A DNA stretch of 5,728 bases from Planctomycetales bacterium (GCA_027435495.1 DAHZZC010000301.1:1-5728), one strand, 5' to 3'; shown: positions 1 through 5,685, counted from the stretch's first letter. The notes: a model not told the origin generated them from the sequence alone. Numbers and translations: made by a program.

Positions 1-708
1 GCCGATTTTCTGGAGTGTCTCCTCCGGGGTCAACGATCGATAAGATGGAGTCCCGACCGGGAACGTCGGATCGGGACTGTTGATCGGCGAGCCGGTGTTG
101 CGAAGCGTGTCGCGCGTCCCGGAGAACCAGCCCAGTATCGATCCTCCCGACGTTTCTCCAAGCAAGATCGTGGAGGCCGGGCCGTCGGTGATCTCATCGT
201 CGGCAATGTGGCTGTTGAGATAAAGCAGTCCGTGGTTGTTCGCATCGATCGGCGCCTCGACGTCGTGATGGCAGCCGGCATAATCGGTCGATCGGCCTCC
301 GCCTCTCGGGTTGCTCGGGCAGAGGAAGACGTGCAGGACACCTCCGAAAGCCGTGGAATTGGCGTCGTCGTACGCCCCATGGCGGAAGTTGATCCTGGCG
401 TATCGGTTCTGCTCTTCGAGGTACGGGAGGATCTGCACGGTCCAGGCCATGTGGTAGCCGCGGGGAACGCTCACGATCGGGCCCTTCGGCTCGACCGTGC
501 CCGGCGGCAGGACCCTGTGCGTCGAGACATATTGCCGGAGTGCCACGCCGAGCTGGTTGAGGTTGTTGGTGCACTTCAACTTCCTCGCGGCCTCACGAGC
601 CGCCTGAACCGCGGGGAGCAAAAGCGCGATCAGCACGGCGATGATCGCGATCACCACCAGCAGCTCGATCATGGTGAAGCCGGCGTCGTCGTGTGGTTTC
701 CGTCGCAT
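1..708 (-). CDS. DUF1559 prepilin-like protein, second tandem copy, C-terminus cut off by window edge
   Basis: The frame stays open for 236 codons from an ATG at 706-708 to the left edge. The start is supported by a GGGAGAG ribosome site 8 nt upstream and by a short basic leader (MRRKPHDDAG) ending at the expected prepilin peptidase site. Cleavage would fall between G10 and F11, with Glu at +5 (FTMIE), followed by a hydrophobic helix (about 15-34) and LLPAVQAAREAAR. DUF1559 signatures follow: C46-TNNL-Q, LPPG (67-70), C130-PS and a GCHHD motif with C146. The usual DG-x-SNT motif is altered to DGPAST (175-180). The H-x9-DG motif that normally lies near the C-terminus would be outside the window. 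The stop of the preceding DUF1559 gene lies 23 nt upstream, and the two products match strongly, for example EAPIDA, GW-x-SGTR and TLRN, so this is a tandem duplicate. The role is probably a secreted or surface-exposed pseudopilin or pseudopilin-anchored protein. The molecular function of DUF1559 is not firmly known. Confidence 0.93.
   Translation of the reverse strand, partial: MRRKPHDDAGFTMIELLVVIAIIAVLIALLLPAVQAAREAARKLKCTNNLNQLGVALRQYVSTHRVLPPGTVEPKGPIVSVPRGYHMAWTVQILPYLEEQNRYARINFRHGAYDDANSTAFGGVLHVFLCPSNPRGGGRSTDYAGCHHDVEAPIDANNHGLLYLNSHIADDEITDGPASTILLGETSGGSILGWFSGTRDTLRNTGSPINSPDPTFPVGTPSYRSLTPEETLQKIG
634..671. repeat. Direct repeat copy A (prepilin helix of second DUF1559 gene)
   Basis: These 38 bases are identical to 1566-1603, with near-identity continuing on both sides. 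The segment encodes part of the N-terminal prepilin helix (IELLVVIAIIAV) of the two tandem DUF1559 genes. It reflects gene duplication and strong conservation of the assembly helix, and is not an independent repeat element. It is long enough to serve as a site for homologous exchange between the two copies. Confidence 0.8.
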
Positions 709-716
709 CGCGATCG

Positions 717-723
717 CTCTCCC
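717..723 (-). promoter_or_regulatory. Ribosome binding site for the second DUF1559 gene
   Basis: The minus strand reads GGGAGAG with an 8-nt spacer before the ATG at 706-708. It lies wholly inside the 23-nt gap after the upstream stop codon, and it supports this start and co-transcription with the preceding gene. Confidence 0.7.
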
Positions 724-731
724 GGTGGCGG

Positions 732-1655
732 TCAGTACGAGGCAGCGTCGAGGATCTCGCCATCGTGGCGGTTGCCCAGTAACGTCGCGGTTTTGATCGA
801 CACGGAGTTTTTCAAAAATCGAACCGAGCCGTCGCCAAACGCGTTGTTGGAGCCGCCCGGATGCCGGCTGGAGAAGCCGCCGACGTAGCCCGGCGTCCCC
901 GGCGCGGCGGCCTGGGGATTCGGTTCGGGGTTGCCCTCGTCGCCGGGCTGGCCGGGCGCCGATTTGCCGGGGCCGAAGGCGATCGTGCCGTTGGGCAGCG
1001 TCCCCAGGTTCCGGAGCGTCGCCCGGGTTCCCGAGGCCCATCCCTCTCCGCCACCGTCATTGACCTTCTCGCCGAGGAAAACCGTGTTGGAGAGGCCGTC
1101 GGGGATGTCCTCGTAACGCATCGCCTTGTTGAGGATGAAGGCGCCGTTGTTGGTCGCGTCGATCGGTGCTTCCAGGCCGTTGTGGCAGCCGACATAGTTG
1201 CTCAGGACGACCTCGTTCGCCGGGTTTCGGTTGGGCCGGTTGTCCGACGGACAGAGCAAGGTCCGGATCAGGGTGGTCCGGGTCGTGAGGTTCCGGCCGT
1301 CGTACAGGCTGATCTGCATGTTGAAGTGGTTGTACGTGTTTCGCATCTCGCAGTACGGCAGGATGCGGACGATCCAGCCATAACCGTAGCCGGTCGGCTG
1401 GTCGAGCACCGGGCCCTTCTCGCTGACCACTCCCGGCGGGAACAGCTCGTGGGCGGTCTCGTAGTTCTGAACGGCGATCGCCAGTTGCATCAGGTTGTTG
1501 ACACACTGGGCCCGGCGCGCGGCCTCGCGCGCCGCCTGCACGGCCGGGAGGAGAAGAGCGATCAACACGGCGATGATCGCGATCACCACCAGCAGCTCGA
1601 TCAGCGTGAAGCCCCGGCGCCGGCCGGGGGCGGAACCTTGCCTTCCGCGGTTCAT
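732..1655 (-). CDS. DUF1559 prepilin-like protein, first tandem copy (307 aa)
   Basis: This is a complete DUF1559-family protein with a type IV prepilin leader. The ATG at 1653-1655 is chosen because a GGAGGT site sits 6 nt upstream. The in-frame ATG at 1698-1700 has no ribosome site and would add 15 residues with no signal-like character. The leader MNRGRQGSAPGRRRG ends at the G15/F16 cleavage site, with Glu at +5 (FTLIE), then a hydrophobic helix to about residue 37 and the planctomycete-typical AVQAAREAARRAQC. Later signatures are C51-VNNL-Q, LFPPG (71-75), C135-PSD, GCHNG with C157, IPDGLSNT (184-191) and H265-x9-D275-G276 near the C-terminus. C135 and C157 correspond to cysteines in the neighbouring copy and could pair. 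Residues about 228-260 are a Gly/Pro/Ala-rich loop. The length fits the family. It is probably exported and assembled by, or anchored through, the pseudopilus machinery encoded just upstream. The fold and location are well supported; the function is unknown. Confidence 0.95.
   Translation of the reverse strand: MNRGRQGSAPGRRRGFTLIELLVVIAIIAVLIALLLPAVQAAREAARRAQCVNNLMQLAIAVQNYETAHELFPPGVVSEKGPVLDQPTGYGYGWIVRILPYCEMRNTYNHFNMQISLYDGRNLTTRTTLIRTLLCPSDNRPNRNPANEVVLSNYVGCHNGLEAPIDATNNGAFILNKAMRYEDIPDGLSNTVFLGEKVNDGGGEGWASGTRATLRNLGTLPNGTIAFGPGKSAPGQPGDEGNPEPNPQAAAPGTPGYVGGFSSRHPGGSNNAFGDGSVRFLKNSVSIKTATLLGNRHDGEILDAASY
1566..1603. repeat. Direct repeat copy B (prepilin helix of first DUF1559 gene)
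   Basis: This is the partner of the identical 38-base segment at 634-671, in the same orientation and about 0.93 kb away. It encodes the same stretch of the prepilin assembly helix. Confidence 0.8.
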
Positions 1656-1740
1656 CTCGATACCTCCGAGGTCAGGGACTGGCGGGGACGGAATCGCCAT
1701 GGTGGAAGCCTGTAAGGATGAAAGATTTCAGAGTGGCCGC
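1656..1740 (-). other. 85-nt leader between minor pseudopilin genes and DUF1559 pair
   Basis: This is the largest gap in the cluster, and it follows three genes joined by 4-nt overlaps. It holds the ribosome site of the DUF1559 gene. I see no clear -35/-10 pair, no sigma-54-type GG/GC element and no stem followed by a T-run on the minus strand. The spacing could allow separate expression of the DUF1559 pair, for example from an internal promoter or a processing site, but the sequence does not show one. Confidence 0.4.
1662..1667 (-). promoter_or_regulatory. Strong ribosome binding site fixing the DUF1559 start at 1655
   Basis: The minus strand reads GGAGGT, a full anti-SD match, with a 6-nt spacer to the ATG at 1653-1655. 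The upstream in-frame ATG at 1700 has only pyrimidine-rich sequence before it, so this site decides the start. Confidence 0.85.
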
Positions 1741-2142
1741 TCATCTCGGAGAACCGTTGAGGCGCATCTCTCGGGTGCATCGGGCGCGGCGGGGTGGATC
1801 GCGTGGGTAATCGGCGCGAGCGCGGATCGTCCGATTCGTCGGGTCGGATTCCACGGTGATCGTCACCGAGGCTCCGTCGGGCGCGTCGAGATCGCGGGGT
1901 TCGAGATTCCAGGTCTCGCCCTGATATTTGGGGTCAGTGGCCAGCCGGGCGATCGCTCGCTGCAAGCCGGCCTCGGCGAGCCATTCCGCCTGGAGCCGGC
2001 GCTCGACGGCACGCGCCTCGTCGCGCTGGGCGGTGGCGGCCCGGATGAGCGTTCCGGCGATCGCAATCACGATGAGCAGGCAGACCAGCACAGCGATTGC
2101 CAGCATCCCCCGGTGGGGACGATTCTTGCGGATCGGAATCAT
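1741..2142 (-). CDS. GspK/PilX-like minor pseudopilin, short form (133 aa)
   Basis: This small protein has a basic leader (MIPIRKNRPHRG), a predicted cleavage site after G12, and a hydrophobic helix at about 13-33 (MLAIAVLVCLLIVIAIAG). There is no Glu at +5 of the mature protein, where Ala sits instead. That absence is typical of GspK-type tip pseudopilins. The helix is followed by a charged coiled segment and QAEWLAEAGLQRAI (51-64), which matches the AEAG-type signature of PilX/GspK N-terminal regions. At 133 aa it is far shorter than classical GspK (about 300 aa) and lacks room for the large globular domain, so PilX-like is an equal description. The start ATG overlaps the stop of the preceding gene as ATGA, and a GAGGAGG site lies 9 nt upstream. 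The order I-like, J-like, K-like matches classical gsp operons and suggests a role in the pseudopilus tip. The broad class is fairly sure; the exact family is not. Confidence 0.82.
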   Translation of the reverse strand: MIPIRKNRPHRGMLAIAVLVCLLIVIAIAGTLIRAATAQRDEARAVERRLQAEWLAEAGLQRAIARLATDPKYQGETWNLEPRDLDAPDGASVTITVESDPTNRTIRARADYPRDPPRRARCTREMRLNGSPR

Positions 2143-2669
2143 CGTGCCGGCCCTCCTCGCGAGCGGTCCTTACCGATCAGTGCCACGACCTCCTCGGGTC
2201 GCGGCGGATCCGGACGACCGGCCCTCGACTTCTTGCCGACGATCAGGGCCAGGAACGGTCGGCCCTCCTCGTCTCGGCGGTCGAAGGCGAGGGTGCCGTC
2301 GGGACCAAGGTCGAACGTCTCGTGCTGGGGCGTCGGCCCAATGCCGGTCTGGGTCCGGGTGACCCGGCCGTCTCGAGCCGCGTACTCGATCACCGTTCCG
2401 CGGTTGGCCATCAGCCGGAGTCCCGACGGCGGCCGGATCTCGGCCGATTCGGCGGCGTGGGCGTCGGCCCGGAACTGCTCCGCCAGCCGCCCGAGCGCCG
2501 AGGCCGCCTCGCGACGCGAGTGCGCATCAGCTCCGACCTTCATCAGTAACTGGATGGTCACGGCGCAAAGACCAATCAGGACCGAGAGCACCGAGACCAC
2601 GACCATCATCTCGATCAGCGTGACGCCCCGGGGTCGTCGGCGGTCCCTCTGGTCTCTCTCGATGATCAT
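2139..2669 (-). CDS. GspJ/PilW-like prepilin-type protein (176 aa)
   Basis: This is a pseudopilin with a class III leader: MIIERDQRDRRRPRG, cleavage between G15 and V16, Glu at +5 (VTLIE), and a hydrophobic helix at about 16-43 (MMVVVSVLSVLIGLCAV). After the helix come an amphipathic Ala/Arg-rich segment (about 50-75, RLAEQFRADAHAA) and a beta-rich C-terminal domain (about 83-146), including LRLMANRGTVIEY and GTLAFD. The RLAEQFRADAHAA arrangement resembles PilW/GspJ-type and GspH-like minor pseudopilins. The ATG at 2667-2669 is preferred over an in-frame ATG at 2742-2744 because a GGAGGA site lies 7 nt upstream and the start forms an ATGA overlap with the preceding stop. The longer form would put 25 extra residues before an already complete leader. 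It is likely an inner-membrane pseudopilin that joins the tip complex with its two neighbours. A prepilin identity is near certain; assignment to J rather than H rests mainly on gene order. Confidence 0.87.
   Translation of the reverse strand: MIIERDQRDRRRPRGVTLIEMMVVVSVLSVLIGLCAVTIQLLMKVGADAHSRREAASALGRLAEQFRADAHAAESAEIRPPSGLRLMANRGTVIEYAARDGRVTRTQTGIGPTPQHETFDLGPDGTLAFDRRDEEGRPFLALIVGKKSRAGRPDPPRPEEVVALIGKDRSRGGPAR
2152..2158 (-). promoter_or_regulatory. Ribosome binding site for the GspK/PilX-like gene
   Basis: The minus strand reads GAGGAGG, 9 nt before the ATG at 2140-2142 and inside the 3' end of the upstream gene. It supports independent initiation in addition to coupling through the ATGA overlap. 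Confidence 0.75.
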
Positions 2670-3115
2670 CGCGACGTCCTCCCGCGCTCGAGCCAGGAAA
2701 CCAGGCGAACCGGGACCTCCCACTCGCCCGATCGGCCCCGCCACCGGAGCTTGACCGCCAGCCGCTTGGATCTCCGATCCGCCCCCGGCTTCTCCTCCGT
2801 CACCGAAACCGAGAGCTCCGAATCCGGAAGAAGCCGGGCCATCGACTCGGAGAGCTTGAGACCACGAGCCCGAGCGTCGGTCAGCTCGTCGAACGGGATC
2901 GCGGCAAGGCGTTCCATCAGGTTGCCGACCTCCAGCGTGGCGCGCTGTCGGTGATCGGCGTCGCGGCGAACCCGCCCGGCGTGGCCGAGCACCTGCACGG
3001 TCATGGTCATCGCGGCGCCGAGCAGGATCGTCGCGATCGCCATCTCGGGGAGCAGCGAGCCCCGGCGCACCCGGGCGTTGGTCGAGCCAGTTCTGGGAGC
3101 TTGGGATCGCATCAT
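2666..3115 (-). CDS. GspI/PilV-like minor pseudopilin (149 aa)
   Basis: This is a prepilin-like protein with a 19-residue basic leader ending RVRRG. The predicted cleavage site is between G19 and S20, with Glu at +5 (SLLPE) and a hydrophobic helix at about 25-44 (MAIATILLGAAMTMTVQVLG). The +1 residue is Ser rather than the usual Phe, and a Pro sits at +4. The following ATLEVGNLMERLAAIPFDELT region (59-79) resembles the conserved post-helix segment of PilV/GspI-type proteins. The C-terminal end (about 119-143, LAVKLRW...VPVRLVSWL) reads like the paired strands of that fold. The start overlaps the stop of the 463-aa platform gene as ATGA. Only a weak GGA site lies upstream, so translation probably depends on coupling; an ATG one codon downstream is an alternative start. 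First in the I-J-K-like set, it is likely a core pseudopilus tip component. Confidence 0.85.
   Translation of the reverse strand: MMRSQAPRTGSTNARVRRGSLLPEMAIATILLGAAMTMTVQVLGHAGRVRRDADHRQRATLEVGNLMERLAAIPFDELTDARARGLKLSESMARLLPDSELSVSVTEEKPGADRRSKRLAVKLRWRGRSGEWEVPVRLVSWLERGRTSR
2677..2682 (-). promoter_or_regulatory. Ribosome binding site fixing the GspJ/PilW-like start at 2669
   Basis: The minus strand reads GGAGGA, 7 nt before the ATG at 2667-2669. It rules in favour of the 176-aa product over the 201-aa form that would start at 2744. Confidence 0.8.
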
Positions 3116-4503
3116 GGAAGGTCCGAGAGCCTCTGAATCAGGTTCACCAGCGGGACGAAGTAGCCAAGGCAGAGGACAGCCACCGCCAGTCCGACCGCCA
3201 GGACCGCCAGCGGGAAGATCGCCTGCAAGATCATCTGCATCCGGAGTTGCTGCCGCCGCTCGGTGGTCGCGGCGAGCTCGCGGCAGGCCCAGGACAGGTT
3301 GCCGACCGAGGCGGCCGAGCCCAGCACCTCGGCATCAGCGCGCCGGATCGCACCTCGTCGCCAGAGCGCCTGGATCCAGTCGCCCCCCGAGTCGATGTCG
3401 TCCGAGACCCTCGCCAGGCGCCGTCGATACCAACGCGCAGGGTAGTCGGCGGCCAGAATCTCCATCGCCTTCCCGATCGGCCGGTTCGCCTCGAGCGCAA
3501 GCGAAATCGCCCGGAGCACCAGGGCGGCGTGCCGGCGCCCCATCAGCCGATCGAAGATCGGGACCCGGTAATTCATCCAGCCGCCGTACGAGAACGGCAG
3601 GTAAAGGAGCAGGATCACCTGCCCGATGACAATCAGACCCGCGAGCCCGCCGTACCGGACCAGCAGATGCGAGATCCGAATCATGAAGATCGTGATCCCG
3701 GGGAGCGGAACCCCGAAGTCCCTGAAGATGGCCTCGAACTTCGGCACGATGAAGTAGAGCAGGAAGCTAGAGATCGCCTCGGCGACGCTCAGAAGCGCGA
3801 GCAGGTAAGCGAGCTGCGAGGCGAAGCTGGTCCAGTTGCCGACGCGCGCCGCGCGGTTGCTGGCGGTCATTCGAATGGCCGCCGGCAGGGCATCCACCGC
3901 CTCACCGACGCGGACCATCAGGATCGCGTCGCTGGAAACCACACGCTTCGGCTGCGAGAGTGCGAGGCCCAGCGATCGTCCGGCCCGAAGCTGGGCCGCG
4001 ACGCCAAGAATCCGCCGCCGGCTCCGGCCGCCGAACTGGTCGGCGAACGCCGAGATTGCGGCGTCGAGCGGCATCCCCCGCTCCGCGGCGATCGCCAGCA
4101 ATGCCAGCAGCGCCTCCTGCCGCGAAGCCCGGAGCCGGGCCAGCACGAACCCGGCCGTGATCGCCAGGACCACCAGGCCCAAAGGTGCCAGCACCAGGCC
4201 GAAGAAACCCAGCAACATCACGAACCAGAGGACCACCGCCACGACCGCGACCGCGATCATGATGTGGCTGACCCGCCACGGCCGAGCCCGGCCGGCCGCC
4301 GCGAGGTCGTCGGCGTCTTCCATTGCGTCGTCGATCGCCTTGCCAGGGCCTACGTCCTCCTTCTTCGGCGCGACCGGGACCTCATCGTCGGCCGACCAGG
4401 TGCCGGACGATCTCTCGTCAGACTCCCAGGCGACCGGCGCGGACTCGCCATCGACGCGGGGCGCTTCCTCGTTCGGCGTTGGCTCGATCGGATCCGGGGT
4501 CAC
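3112..4503 (-). CDS. Divergent GspF/PilC-type inner-membrane platform protein (463 aa)
   Basis: This is a type II secretion F-family protein, the inner-membrane platform that couples the assembly ATPase to pseudopilin polymerisation. The first 70 residues are probably disordered and strongly acidic (20 Asp/Glu against 5 Arg/Lys). A hydrophobic hairpin follows (about 80-124, VSHIMIAVAVVAVVLWF and on). The first F-domain half spans about 130-253 with a membrane segment at 231-253. The hallmark IVPKFEAIFRDFGVPLPGIT lies at 252-271, followed by another membrane segment (about 283-305). The second half spans 322-455 with a C-terminal segment at about 427-450. The extension and hairpin are not part of the usual roughly 400-aa, three-segment GspF. 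The second half has GSAASVGNL (395-403) where a G-E-x-x-G-x-L pattern is usual. The GTG start at 4501-4503 has a GGAG site 6 nt upstream and lies 24 nt after the previous platform gene. Its stop overlaps the next start as ATGA. The family is secure; the purpose of the extension is unknown. Confidence 0.9.
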   Translation of the reverse strand: MTPDPIEPTPNEEAPRVDGESAPVAWESDERSSGTWSADDEVPVAPKKEDVGPGKAIDDAMEDADDLAAAGRARPWRVSHIMIAVAVVAVVLWFVMLLGFFGLVLAPLGLVVLAITAGFVLARLRASRQEALLALLAIAAERGMPLDAAISAFADQFGGRSRRRILGVAAQLRAGRSLGLALSQPKRVVSSDAILMVRVGEAVDALPAAIRMTASNRAARVGNWTSFASQLAYLLALLSVAEAISSFLLYFIVPKFEAIFRDFGVPLPGITIFMIRISHLLVRYGGLAGLIVIGQVILLLYLPFSYGGWMNYRVPIFDRLMGRRHAALVLRAISLALEANRPIGKAMEILAADYPARWYRRRLARVSDDIDSGGDWIQALWRRGAIRRADAEVLGSAASVGNLSWACRELAATTERRQQLRMQMILQAIFPLAVLAVGLAVAVLCLGYFVPLVNLIQRLSDLP

Positions 4504-4509
4504 GAGGAT

Positions 4510-4513
4510 CTCC
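4510..4513 (-). promoter_or_regulatory. Ribosome binding site supporting the GTG start of the 463-aa platform gene
   Basis: The minus strand reads GGAG, 6 nt before the GTG at 4501-4503, inside the 24-nt intergenic gap. There is no ATG in the gap to compete with it, so it supports GTG initiation. Confidence 0.65.
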
Positions 4514-4527
4514 AGGCTTGGGTCGGC

Positions 4528-5622
4528 TCAGCCGGAGAGCCGGCTGATGAGGGTGATCATCGGCAGCATCAGGCCGAGGATCACCAGGTTCACCCCGACG
4601 ATGACGACGATGAAACAGGCGACGCTCAGCGCCGCCGCGGCGAAGCTGGTGTGGGCGGAGGCGCGGGCGGCGAACATCTCGCCGACCATGTGGAGGATAT
4701 CGGGAAGGCCGCCGCGCTTCTCGCCCCACCGGATCAGCCGGGCGAGCCGGGGGGGCAGCGCCCCGCCCTCGGCGACCGCATCCGCGAGCGAACGGCCCTC
4801 CTCAACCTCGGCGGCCAACTGATCGGCCCCGCTCCGGACGCTCGAATCCTGCGCCGCCTGACCGGCCAGCCGGAGCGCCTCGGGCATCGGCAGCCCCTGC
4901 TCGATTAGCAGGGCCAGCCAGTGGCAGAAGTCGGCCAGACCCGTCCACCGCCAGACCCCACCCACAATCGGCAGGTGACCCGCCAGCCCACGCACGATCG
5001 CCGTTGAGAGGAAAGCCCGCGCGAGGACAACCGTTACCATCGCCGCGACCACGAGGAAGAGGATCGTCCGCCAGATGTCGACCGTCCTCCGCGCCACCTC
5101 CAGGACCAGGATCGTGACGCTGGGAAGCGGCATGCCGAAGTCCCGGAAGATCGACTCGAACTGCGGGACAACCGCGAGCCCAACGAACGTGAAGATCACC
5201 GTGGTCGCCAGCAGGCTTGCGGCCGGATACGCCAGCCCCAGCGCGAGCCGATGCCGAAGCTCGGCGCCCGTGGTCGCATACCGGGAAAATCCGTCCAGGA
5301 CCTCGCCCAGACGCCCGCTCCGCACCCCGGCCGCCACCAACCCGCGCAGGTGCGGCGGGATCCGACCCGCCTCGACCTCGATCGCCTCGCCAACCGTCCG
5401 GCCCGAATCCATCGAGTGGGCCAGGCTCTGCATCGCCGAGCGCAGCCGACCCCTCGGCAGCTCCTCGGCCATCGCCGCCAGGCCCGAGCCCATCGGCAGC
5501 CCGGCCCGCGCCAGCCCACCCATCCGGGCCGAGAGCTCCAGCGCCTCGTCGGGAGTCAGCCCGCCGCGCGGCCCGTCGCCATTGATCTCCGGCATCTCGC
5601 CCATAACGGCCGAGTCCCCCAC
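4528..5622 (-). CDS. GspF/PilC-type inner-membrane platform protein (364 aa)
   Basis: This is a compact two-half type II secretion F-family protein. The first cytoplasmic half is about 27-128, with GLPMGSGL (41-48) and AAGVRSGRLGEVL (97-109). A membrane segment follows (about 131-152), then the hallmark VVPQFESIFRDFGMPLPSVT (151-170), a second membrane segment (about 183-202) and a second half with GLPMPEAL (243-250) and IRWGEKRGGLPDIL (297-310). The last membrane segment is about 329-352, before the tail LPMITLISRLSG. Both halves keep the G-E/x-x-G-x-L pattern, so this looks like a standard platform subunit. The start is uncertain. The GTG at 5620-5622 has AAGGAAG almost touching it, which is too close for an ideal site. 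The in-frame ATG at 5602-5604 has a GGGGGA 10 nt upstream and gives 358 aa, and a further ATG lies at 5593-5595. It is followed by the 463-aa paralogue and preceded by what appears to be a third family member. Confidence 0.92.
   Translation of the reverse strand: MGDSAVMGEMPEINGDGPRGGLTPDEALELSARMGGLARAGLPMGSGLAAMAEELPRGRLRSAMQSLAHSMDSGRTVGEAIEVEAGRIPPHLRGLVAAGVRSGRLGEVLDGFSRYATTGAELRHRLALGLAYPAASLLATTVIFTFVGLAVVPQFESIFRDFGMPLPSVTILVLEVARRTVDIWRTILFLVVAAMVTVVLARAFLSTAIVRGLAGHLPIVGGVWRWTGLADFCHWLALLIEQGLPMPEALRLAGQAAQDSSVRSGADQLAAEVEEGRSLADAVAEGGALPPRLARLIRWGEKRGGLPDILHMVGEMFAARASAHTSFAAAALSVACFIVVIVGVNLVILGLMLPMITLISRLSG
4529..4546. other. Perfect 7-bp GC hairpin at the end of the 364-aa platform gene
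   Basis: CAGCCGG and CCGGCTG form a perfect stem around a 4-nt loop, covering the last codons and part of the stop of the 364-aa gene. No T-run follows on either strand, so it is not a classic terminator. It could slow ribosomes, protect mRNA ends or be chance in GC-rich coding DNA. Confidence 0.4.
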
Positions 5623-5685
5623 TCTTCCTTCGTGCTCGGGAATCTGGAATCAGGCATATGGAATGATCATGCTTTCAACCGACGG
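5623..5685 (-). other. 63-nt AT-rich gap upstream of the 364-aa platform gene
   Basis: About 60% of 5641-5680 is A/T, well above the surrounding coding DNA. The minus strand holds a TTGAAA hexamer (5673-5678), the 8-bp palindrome ATGATCAT and a CATATG, but no -10 box at a convincing distance from TTGAAA. It could carry a weak internal promoter. A six-codon ATG-to-TGA reading frame inside it (MIIPYA) has no ribosome site and is not called. Confidence 0.3.

Noticed and set aside
641..720. Repeated GCGATCGC/GATCGCGATC-type palindromes
   Set aside because: They arise mostly from Ile, Ala and Arg codons in GC-rich DNA, are scattered through coding regions and show no regular spacing that would suggest a specific element.
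208..888. Plus-strand reading frame of 226 codons over the DUF1559 region
   Set aside because: It runs opposite clear DUF1559 coding sequence and across the junction of both copies. The product has no family features.
1514..1533. GC-only inverted repeat (8-bp stem, 4-nt loop) in the first DUF1559 gene
   Set aside because: It falls in codons for the conserved AREAARRA segment, so the symmetry follows from Ala/Arg codons. No T-run follows it.
1656..1700. Upstream start at 1700 for the first DUF1559 gene
   Set aside because: It adds 15 residues before a complete prepilin leader and has no ribosome site. The ATG at 1655 has a perfect one.
2670..2744. Upstream start at 2744 for the GspJ/PilW-like gene
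   Set aside because: It would lie inside the preceding gene and extend the leader to 40 residues. The ATG at 2669 has a GGAGGA site and an ATGA overlap.
1495..2754. Plus-strand reading frame of 419 codons
   Set aside because: It spans three convincing minus-strand genes and their junctions, and its product is Ser/Arg-rich without motifs. It is a shadow of GC-rich codon use.
3247..4908. Long plus-strand reading frame (553 codons) opposite both platform genes
   Set aside because: Its translation is low-complexity Arg/Asp/Gln/Pro-rich with no recognisable domain, and it covers two well-supported F-family genes on the other strand. Such frames are common opposite GC-rich coding DNA.
5653..5673. 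Six-codon reading frame (MIIPYA) in the gap before the 364-aa gene
   Set aside because: There is no ribosome site and no attenuator-like pattern. It is too short to support as a leader peptide.
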